Program-made: the position numbers and the translations under genes
Shown here: positions 55,990 through 64,000 of the stretch, piece after piece
Numbering within the stretch: the stretch's first letter is position 1
Layout: every line of letters begins with the position of its first letter
DNA from: Zhengitettix transpicula
Lineage: Eukaryota > Arthropoda > Insecta > Orthoptera > Tetrigidae
Assembly: GCA_037074705.1 (NCBI GenBank)
Contig: CM073591.1
Coordinates: 63,676,897-63,740,896, forward strand
Length of the DNA: 64,000 nucleotides
Reading direction: 5' to 3'
The notes under the pieces: generated by a model
Database searches by the model: none
Told to the model about the DNA's origin: nothing
The model's input: only the letters and a program-made list of their open reading frames with translations

Positions 55990-56109
55990 ATGGAACCCAA
56001 CCAAGAATGTAACATGTCACAAGATTGTTTAGTAAAAATGTTATTGAGCGGTGTTGAGCATTTAAATAAGGATGTGCAATCCACGTTGTTAAAAAGTTAT
56101 CTAACAAAG
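55990..56109 (+). CDS. MDN1: Midasin exon 1
   Basis: Start ATG at 55990 (MEPNQECNMSQDCLVKMLLS), 40 codons, donor AAG/GTACTT, phase 0. A 77 bp intron follows. No TATA box is obvious upstream, as expected for a housekeeping gene. Confidence 0.8.
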
Positions 56110-59100
56110 GTACTTAGCCACTACTCGATGATAGCTTAAATATATCTTAATGTTATTATTTTTTTCAATTTTTTTAAAAATTTCAGAATTCTAGAGAAAT
56201 TGATCCTCATGTACTTGCCATAGAAGTTGCTCAGCTCCTTTTGAACCCTCAGCACAGTTTGTTAGTAGCCAGAACATTCCCTCAATTACTGTTACTGTTA
56301 TTGAAATTAGCGTCGAAAGAATGGCATGAAGTTTTTCAGAATGGTGGAGTAAGTTCTCTGAATATAGGTGTTAAAGAACCACACATCAGACACTTGAGAT
56401 TGTGTGTGTCACTTGGAAAGCTTGTAACCATTCATCCAGACGCTGTCAGGTATTTTAATCAAGTATATTAATTTGTATGCATCTCGTATATGCATATTTA
56501 CAGTTCGTCTTTTAGTATTTTTTCACACCAATAATATTGCTTTAATTTGAGTAACAACTATTTAAATTGTCTTATTGCTTAAGTACCACCTATGAATTTG
56601 ACTTTATATGAGGTACAAGTAGTCCAAATGTTTGATATTTCTGCTATGAAGAATTTTTTGTATGCTACTGGGGGAGTTTGACATTTGGTTTTATTTTTCA
56701 AAGCCAGAATTAGTCTAAAGATAATTAGCAATTAGGGTTTTATCATCATGAGTATTAAATCTCAATTTCTGTATAGTATCTCATTGAAATTATTTTATAC
56801 AACACGAATGTCATATTTGTAGGGACCACTCTACTACTATGTCTACAGTAGAATTTTTATTGAATAAACAGCAAGAAAGCATTAATTAGGGATTGAAAAT
56901 AATTATAATCTATTTCAAACAAATAGTTTACCTGCTTGAAACCTAAGCAAAGTTGTATGTTCTTCATTATCATTGGTATTTTGGAAAAGTGACTAATATT
57001 TAAGCACTGAATGGTATTCATTTACCATGATGTTGAATACATAGACTTATATTCAGATGAAAATTAAATATTTTAGTAGAGATTTAGAAAATATCCATAA
57101 AATATACCAACTGTCTTAAGTAAGGCTTAGGAAAATGACAATGTGAACATTTTAAAAGTTTAAAAACATAAATTAATCTTTCTTCTCCAGCAAAGGTACA
57201 TGTACACATTTTTATAGAGAGAATTATGTAATATTTTCAGGTGAAATAATGAGATGCTAATGTAACTTGCTTGAGAATGGTCTTTATACACTAAGCATAA
57301 AAAGTCCATTTTGTGCCATGTTTGTGACAAAATATGACTTACATTAAGTTTCAAATTTAACAAACCACTGTATATTTTCAGATTTAGTGTAGATTATTTC
57401 AGTAAACATCCTCCACCGTTTGAGTATTTAAAAAATGAAAGTGATGTAGCATATTCAAGTACTTTGTCTGAAGAGGCTGTGAGCAACCTAGATATAGTGA
57501 TTGCTTGCCACAGTTTTCTTCACTGTAATGAAGGTGACTACTTCAGGAAAAATTGGGACTGGTCACAATTAGCCAGTTTACTTCAGAAGAGTAGTAATGA
57601 GAAAGTGAAATGGTAAGTACCAATTAGAATGAAAAATGTGCTACATTAGGCACATGATGAAGATAGTTAATTAGCTTTCAGAACCTCCTTAAAATTATTG
57701 TAATTCTATTATGTGGTTCTTTTTGGTCATTTAACCACTTGTTTTGTTTTACATGTTCTTTATTTCTGGATTTTATTTTTCGGAGATTATTTATCTTGTT
57801 TGTCATTCCCGAAACATTTGTTACCAATAATATATTTTCTGAATTTGTTTATGGAACTCCCATATAATGTGCTAATGACAGATTTGAGATGTCCTATTAT
57901 AATCATTTTTAGAGATAGTTTTTATTGTACAATAGAAATCAAGATGGGTAGAGATATACAATTGAAAATATTGTAATAACCAAATAATGGCAATTTAATT
58001 TGATGGGCTTTTAAATGAAAAATTATAGACTTTAAAACAAACAACATTTATTTACCAATTCCTGAAACATTATACAATTTAATAATTTAATATTATAAAA
58101 AGATCTCTTTCTCTCATGGGTCTCTACTGGGTTTGATAACGGACAGAATTTAAATATTAAAATAACCCAACATTTACCTTTACATTAAACAGAAGTATCG
58201 ACGAAACTTATTACCGAACTTATTCTACAGATTGCTTCTAAATTTACAAGAGTTTATTTTATTATCAAAAGAAGAGAACGACATCTGACTATATCCTTTA
58301 ATTATGTTTACCCATGTTAATACCATAAATTTCAACTCACGGTTTCTCAGGAACCTTCGGCTCGTTCATTAAACACGCACTTTATAGCTTGGACGTTTAC
58401 ACACTCTAACACATATTACTGGTTCGACGATAGCTGGTTCTCCATACCCAGCGAAGATATCCCAGTTGCTCGTGGAGAAAACTACTCGACGCCGATTGCT
58501 GTATCTTGATCTCCTACCATCGAAGACAGGTCAAATTCTCATACTAATACAGATAGAACTTCTGTATGTAAAAATGTTTATAGTTGAATAATTTTGCTGA
58601 CTGATGCCGACTAACGCTGACCAACTCTGACTCAAACTCAACTCACAATGCACACAGCATGCTGGCTCCCCTCTGACTCTCGCTGACTATACTCGCGATG
58701 CTCACAGCATCCCTCTCCCACGCTGACTCACAATAGTTTAACGCTTGCATTTATACTACTAGCCTCCTTGTCTTCTGCTCCGTCTCACGACCACGTTGGA
58801 TTTTACTGACAGCTTCTCCATTACATAAATTTACTTTATGCAGCTGCAGTCCTTTCGCCAGCTGCTCTGTCTTGTCCGAAAACCGACAATCGAGACAGGT
58901 CCTGCAATTACTTTGCACCCACAATTACTCTGGACTTGTCGTCTCATCCTTCCGTCCTTCCCTACAAATCCCAAGTAAATATGCCACTTGACAGGTCATT
59001 CATCAGAGACAATAGCCTGCCCTAACATAACCACTTTGGGACCGGCTACTCGCCCACGTTCTGCGTTGCGGATTCTCCACACAGATCCCAAATCAACAAG

Positions 59101-59630
59101 TGACCGGACCCGCAATACTTTGGACCCGTCATCTCATCAGTCCTTTTGACCAGCGCTCTCTAGAACAAATTGCAGCTTCCTGTTCTGCTCCCAGACCCGT
59201 CATCCAAACAAATGTCTCGTCGCTCTGTCACACCGTGACAGGATCCGTCCTTACAAAATTCCTCTGACGGCCAAGTGCACTAATCAGAGATAAATGTCCT
59301 ACCGCTCCGTCTTGTCACATCGTGACAGGACCCGCAATTACTTTTCACTCGCATTCTCTTTACGAAATGTGCGCTGTTTTGAACCAATGCATTCCCTCAA
59401 TGCATTACATTACAATTCATTCCCTCAATGCATTACAATATATTATATTTTAATAAGAAAGAGAGACAGCATATCTGATACCTGAAATTAACAGTTGGTC
59501 CTGTTGGGCTGCACAGAAAATATAATTGAAATTTCAAGGACCTGATCTCCCTTAGTCATGAATGAAGTCCTGAATTGTGTGCCAGCTGGGCACAAATTGA
59601 CAAATTCAAACTAAGGTGCACCAGCAACTT

Positions 59631-59686
<56 letters not shown>

Positions 59687-62600
59687 GCACTTAAGGAAAA
59701 TGTAAAATGAACTAATTAAATAACACATTTGGGTAGGAAAGAAAGACAGCAATCTACCTGAAATAAGTAGGTGAAAATTTTCAATTATTTTTTTCAGCCC
59801 AGCTGAATTAAGTAAGTCAGCTACGCTCTCTCTTTCCTATCCAAATGTGTTAATTAATTTGAATTTGTAATATTCTCTCCTCTGCCAGACTGGACCAACT
59901 ATTGATTTCAGGAAGTCTACTTCACTGTCTTGTTTTTCTGTCTAAATTTATTTGACATATATTTTACACACACTTGTGTAAATTAAATAAGAAAGTGTGA
60001 CATGGTCAAATTGATTACCTGATTTGGTTATAAAATGCTATAAGTGGTACCACTATTATATATCAATTAAAAACCTTTATAAAATATTGGCAGCATTTTA
60101 TATTTGCATAACATTTGTTACCAGTATGACACAATAGCCATTTACAGCTTCCAAACATTTATTGGTTTATCATTTTCATTTTCTGTTAATTGTTAACAAA
60201 CTTCAAAGAATGTTTCATTTTTTTTTCAATTATATCATTTACATCTTAATTCATTTATGTCTCTAGAAAACAACTTGTCTGAGGTTTGGTGCTTTATTTT
60301 GTTGTTTTTCATATAATTCAAGGCAAAGTTAGAAAAATTTGGGAAGACTAATAAATATTTTATTGGTAGATTATTTTCCATTGCCTATTATATTAATCAT
60401 ATGTATTACTATTGGTAAATTAAAAATATTGTGGTTCTATTAGTGAACCTTATAGAATCTCCACATGTATTTGGCTTTAAACAGATTAAAACTTTGGCAA
60501 GAATGAAAATTTTGAATGTGTCTCTTTTTAATATTTAGTACTTCAGTTATTAATAAAATGCCTTGGATAACCTAATGTACTTAGACTTTTTACTGTGGAA
60601 TATTTTAAATTGACATTGAATTTAAATATTTTCTATGCTTTTTATTGAAACATCTGCGAATTGTATTCAGACGAAATTGAATTATTCTGTTTATAACACA
60701 GTTTCAAATGTATCATACAAGTAATTATTTTCAGGGTTATTATACAATGTGTAGCTACTGCTTCAGGCATGGCTGATTGGGAGCGACAAAAGTTACTCCA
60801 AAATCATCTTTCTAATGACAAGATCAGTAGTTGCCTCTTGTGGTTTAATAATTTTCTTGATGACTTAAAAATTCAGTTTTCCACACTACATTTGAACAAT
60901 GTTATACTACCATCTACAATTATAATTGGTGATGTAGTTACTGTGTGTGGGGTTCAGTTACCTATTTTGAAGTCTTGTAAGAAGGTAAGAATTTGCTATA
61001 TTTATAACAATATAAAATGTTAATATTCTGTGTGAATTCAAAGATAATTTTAAGGTATTATTTCTTCTTCACAAGAAGTTGCAAATTAGAATAATATTTT
61101 CATTTTTAGACATCGGTTTTTGGGCTGTTGGGCCATGTATAGTTTGTGTTTTTGCCAATATTTTGCTTGATATCACCAAATATTATCAAGGCTAGTCCAG
61201 GACTGATTAGCCTTGTTTGCCAGTATGCATATGTAGCAGCTGGGCTGGTCTAGCTCTGATAATGCATGTGATATCAAGCGAAACATTGACAGAAACACAT
61301 GGCCCAACAGTCATAATAATGAAGCTATATCAGCCACGAAAACCATCAGTTATTTGATAGAAATAATATGTTTTCATTGAATAAGTAAATCAATTATATT
61401 TAAGAACACTGAATATTAATAAACCCTCAAAATTCTTTTGCATTTACTATCGAGATTTCAGTAGGGTAGTTTACAATATAATAAATTAATTAATGAGTTG
61501 CTTAAAATAATATATTTACTTTATGTTAATGGTTTGTATCGAGTATTGTATTTTGTGTAGTATAATTAATTTTTTTTGTTTCAGAAATCTGGTTATTTAC
61601 ATCCTGTGACATCAACTCTAACAAATTTACGTAGATTAGCTATGGGAATAGTGTATGGTAAAGCTATATGTCTCCAAGGTCCTGTGGGATGTGGTAAAAC
61701 TGCTCTTATTGAACATCTGGGGGAGTTAACAGGTTTGATCTAATTTACATTTTTTGCAATTTTCTATTTTTCAACGGTTTTATTGACTAAGTTAGTTTGT
61801 AATATTTTACTTTATCAAATTTTATTAATTGAAGGGCAGGAAAGAGTGACAGCTTTAAGTCATGTAATTTTCAATTCATTATTCTTGTTCAAATAGAAAT
61901 ATAATACATCAGTGTAAAAATATACTAATTAGGTAAATGAATAGCCAAATAATACAAAAATGAGTGCTAAATAAATATCACACAACTATTCCACAATCCT
62001 TTTTTATATATTCAGCCAATTCAAGTAAAGAAAGAGCCATAAGAATAACACACTGCACAAACCAGGTCACTAGTTCAGTGTGTCTTTCTTACGACTTTTC
62101 CTTTACTTGAATTACTAGATGAAAGCTACAAGGATTGCTGTAATGTTGTATGGCACTTGTCTATTTATCTACTCATTCTTGTTAATAGAAGTTTGTATTG
62201 GGAGACAATGTAAGATTTTTGGGAGATGTTACATTTCTAACTTTAGCTAATTAATATTTTTATTTGATTTTACTACAAACAATTAACTCATAACCTTGAC
62301 ACAGAAACAAATATACAAGCAATATAACAAAGGTCGATGAGAGTAAAGTTTTATTATTAGGGAATGTGTATATTTAAGTTTATCGTTCAAATGAAAATGT
62401 GTGGAGTGAGGGCAAGGAGAGAGAATTACAGTACTTATCCAAATGAGGTTGGAGGTGCTGTCCAGTGGCATACCATTCCAGGGTTGACCTGTCCCAGAGG
62501 GCACTATTTTGGAGTGGCAAAATATCAGAATTTGTGTAAATTTTTTATTTAAAAACCTTAATAAGAGGCCCTACTCTGGGTGGCTGCTTGCTCTACTGGT

Positions 62601-63491
62601 GCTATATTTTTTTTTCTTGTAACATCTTCCCCCTATTTTCTTACCTTCCATTGTACTTCTGTTCATGTACAATTTTAAATTTTATTTGTTTGTTTTATTT
62701 TCAAGATCATAACTTAACGATCTTTTTTTAGAAGACTGTGTTCCAATTCCACTTATTTTTGTACACTCTATATAGAAATCACAATAATCCACAAGCTTTG
62801 TGAGTTGTTTAGTTTGATTGGAAAGCAGTAGGTTACCTTTCTTGAAACCTGATTTATTATATTGCTGTCCTTCTTTTAATGCCTCTTTGTCATACATCAT
62901 TGTTCTCCTAATTTTGTAAGGATTTTCTATCTGAAAGTCTTAATTTGTGTTCAATCTGTTTGTATTTATATATTCATGGTGTGAATATTTATTTCACGAT
63001 ACTAGCTCAACACTAATGACAATAAACACAATACAAAGTTTTCTCTGTACATTATTATTTTATTGACACTTATTAAGCTTTTCTGTTTATCTGTGTGACA
63101 GGTCCAATTCTGTTAAAAGTGCAGAATATTTAATTTCATTAACAGAATTTGGAATATTGTGGAAATTGTTTACTTTGTGTACAAAACATAAACTAGTACT
63201 TTCAAAAATGAATTCACTAAATATTATTTTGCCGAGATTTAGTGATTATAAAAATTAATTATATGAGTTATGACTTACATAATTTCTCAGAGTATTGATA
63301 TTCTTAATTATGGATTACAAATTCTTAACTAGTTAAAGTATTTGTTATATTTATTTGCAGGTCGTGTTGGACCTCCAGATTTAATAAAGGTGCAACTAGG
63401 CGATCAAACTGACAGCAAGCTGCTGCTTGGTTCATACAAATGTACTGATGTGCCAGGTGAATTTGTATGGCAGTCAGGTTTATTGACTCAG
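55990..63491 (+). CDS. MDN1: Midasin (AAA+ ATPase of 60S ribosome biogenesis), N-terminal part
   Basis: Six exons (55990-56109, 56187-56449, 57382-57612, 60735-60984, 61585-61732, 63361-63491) join without a frame break to 381 residues. The first ~288 residues are the poorly conserved N-terminal domain. The first AAA+ module follows, with Walker A GPVGCGKT at residues 320-327. The block VQLGDQTDSKLLLGSYKCTD, then VPGEFVWQSGLLTQ, is highly characteristic of midasin. The protein strips assembly factors from pre-60S particles in nucleolus and nucleoplasm using ATP. Full-length family members are ~5000 residues, so over 90% lies beyond the right edge. Intron 3 holds an LTR-like element and other repeats, and intron 4 holds a MITE. 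Confidence 0.93.
56187..56449 (+). CDS. MDN1: Midasin exon 2
   Basis: Acceptor AAATTTCAG, donor TCAG/GTATTT, 263 nt, ends in phase 2. Encodes NSREIDPHVLAIEVAQLLL and onward to IHPDAV. Confidence 0.88.
57382..57612 (+). CDS. MDN1: Midasin exon 3
   Basis: Acceptor ATATTTTCAG, donor ATG/GTAAGT, 231 nt. Encodes FSVDYFSKHPPPFEYLKNES and onward to NWDWSQLASLLQ. Ends in phase 2. Confidence 0.9.
57972..59437 (-). mobile_element. Solo-LTR-like element in midasin intron 3
   Basis: TGTAATAACC ... GCATTACA, flanked by ATAT on both sides (AAAATAT before, ATATTATA after), so a 4-base ATAT duplication is possible. It aligns with 52969-54364. Internal repeats such as the CCCTCAATGCATTACA block occur twice at its right end. 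Confidence 0.7.
59450..59620 (+). repeat. Dispersed repeat, copy related to 23083-23252
   Basis: Shares AAGAAAGAGAGACAGC, then TACCTGAAATTAACAGTTGG, with the ACACATTTG-type family. Contains a distant inverted partner (AATTTCAAGGACCTG). Confidence 0.55.
59634..59679. repeat. (AT)n microsatellite
   Basis: Pure AT run between two copies of the ACACATTTG-type repeat. Confidence 0.95.
59720..59960. repeat. Inverted pair of the ACACATTTG-type repeat
   Basis: ACACATTTGGGTAGGAAAG near 59724 is met by its inverse CTTTCCTATCCAAATGTGT near 59833. A third end (GACCAACTATTGATTTCAGG) lies near 59891. The arrangement suggests terminal inverted repeats of a short DNA element. Confidence 0.6.
60735..60984 (+). 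CDS. MDN1: Midasin exon 4
   Basis: Acceptor TATTTTCAG, donor AAG/GTAAGA, 250 nt, ends in phase 0. Encodes VIIQCVATASGMADWERQKL and onward to QLPILKSCKK. Confidence 0.9.
61118..61312. mobile_element. MITE with ~45 bp inverted ends in midasin intron 4
   Basis: GCTGTTGGGCCATGTATAG, then TGCCAATATTTTGCTTGATA, on the left matches inverted GATATCAAGCGAAACATTGA, then ACACATGGCCCAACAG, on the right, with several mismatches. It has no coding content. Confidence 0.7.
61585..61732 (+). CDS. MDN1: Midasin exon 5 with Walker A
   Basis: Acceptor TTGTTTCAG, donor ACAG/GTTTGA, 148 nt, ends in phase 1. Contains the P-loop GPVGCGKT, so the first ATP site can bind nucleotide. Confidence 0.93.
61740..63355. 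other. Midasin intron 5, no further feature recognised
   Basis: A slightly GC-richer patch near 62390-62530 has an open frame but no family signature. It may be a transposon scrap. The rest is AT-rich. Confidence 0.4.
63361..63491 (+). CDS. MDN1: Midasin exon 6
   Basis: Acceptor TTATTTGCAG, donor CAG/GTATTG, 131 nt, ends in phase 0. Carries the VQLGDQTDSKLLLGSYKCTD block typical of midasin AAA modules. Confidence 0.95.
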
Positions 63492-63734
63492 GTATTGTGA
63501 TCATGCAATAGTTTGACCTTCCAAATTAAAATTTCATTTTTATGTTAGTACTGGAAAATTATTAAACACAAAGTCCAAGTTTTGTATCCTGTTGGACTAT
63601 TTAATTATATAATTTACATGTTTCTTAATTCTATTGGTATAATTACATAAATCTTTTGCTTATTGGGATCCAAGCAATTATAAATAATGTAAAACCATAA
63701 ACTATTAAATACTGTTAATTATTATTAAGTGTTG

Positions 63735-64000
63735 TGCTGACTGGCAGTTTCTTGTGCTTTGATTGTAAATTTTCTTCTCCAACTTGCCTTGTCTTGAACT
63801 TCTTCCTTCATCTCTCAATAACTTCTTTCTTCCATCAAGTTGTATAACAGCTGCACTCCCTTTCTTCCATGATATGGAACTCTACGTATCCAATGATGTG
63901 TAGTAAACAATTTTTTCTTAGGATGTGTCTGATCCAGTTTGCCTTTCTCTTAAAAACTGTAGTCATGATGGATCCATCCTCATTTAATCTTCTTAGAACC
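63735..64000 (-). pseudogene. LINE C-terminal fragment cut by the window edge
   Basis: The minus strand reads VLRRLNEDGS from the right edge, then RKANWIRHILRKNCLLH, the region near the end of many insect LINE proteins. Stops follow. It lies in the next midasin intron. Confidence 0.6.

Noticed and set aside
62364..62552. 62-codon frame in midasin intron 5
   Set aside because: No splice sites in the correct phase and no similarity to midasin; probably a repeat scrap.

Overview
The window is AT-rich insect nuclear DNA. It has long introns with GT-AG splice sites, many (AT)n tracts and dense transposon debris. The insect assignment rests on pacifastin-type protease inhibitor genes (an arthropod family), mariner and R1 elements, and TATA/TCA-type promoters. 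A hemimetabolous insect is plausible, but the sequence alone does not fix the order.

Host genes. (1) Two complete pacifastin precursors lie on the minus strand: gene A (exons 29886-29805, 29013-28909, 26326-26184) and gene B (46927-46861, 45512-45408, 43973-43846, with a further exon near 42064). Each encodes a signal peptide and two six-cysteine inhibitor domains, one domain per exon, with all domain introns in phase 1. A third signal-peptide exon of the same design (2814-2751) starts a gene whose other exons I cannot find and which probably runs off the left edge. (2) A plus-strand gene of unknown function has at least five exons that fit in phase (16541-24731) and lies tail to tail with pacifastin gene A. 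(3) An orphan terminal exon of another unknown plus-strand gene lies at 54566-54813. (4) The first six exons of midasin (MDN1), the giant AAA+ ATPase of 60S ribosome maturation, lie at 55990-63491 and continue beyond the right edge.

Mobile DNA fills the rest: a degenerate mariner (50-735); a long terminal repeat (LTR)-like element ending at 9894 and split by a young jockey-like LINE with a 2.5 kb open frame and clear target duplications (5981-9195); further TGTAA...TTACA solo-LTR-like elements, several of them inside (AT)n tracts; Helitron-like elements made of degenerate ~275 bp tandem units (11641-13010 and 34310-38543); a broken R1-type LINE with nested insertions (31320-34262); fragments of three other LINEs; tRNA-derived SINEs; and several long fold-back elements.

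The observation I rate highest is a two-stem RNA-like structure in the 3' untranslated region of the jockey-like LINE. A shorter dispersed repeat family carries the same fold with paired compensatory base changes. The pacifastin cluster is the main biological unit. Its four domains carry different reactive-site residues (Lys, Gln, Arg, Leu), so the cluster probably inhibits several serine protease classes.
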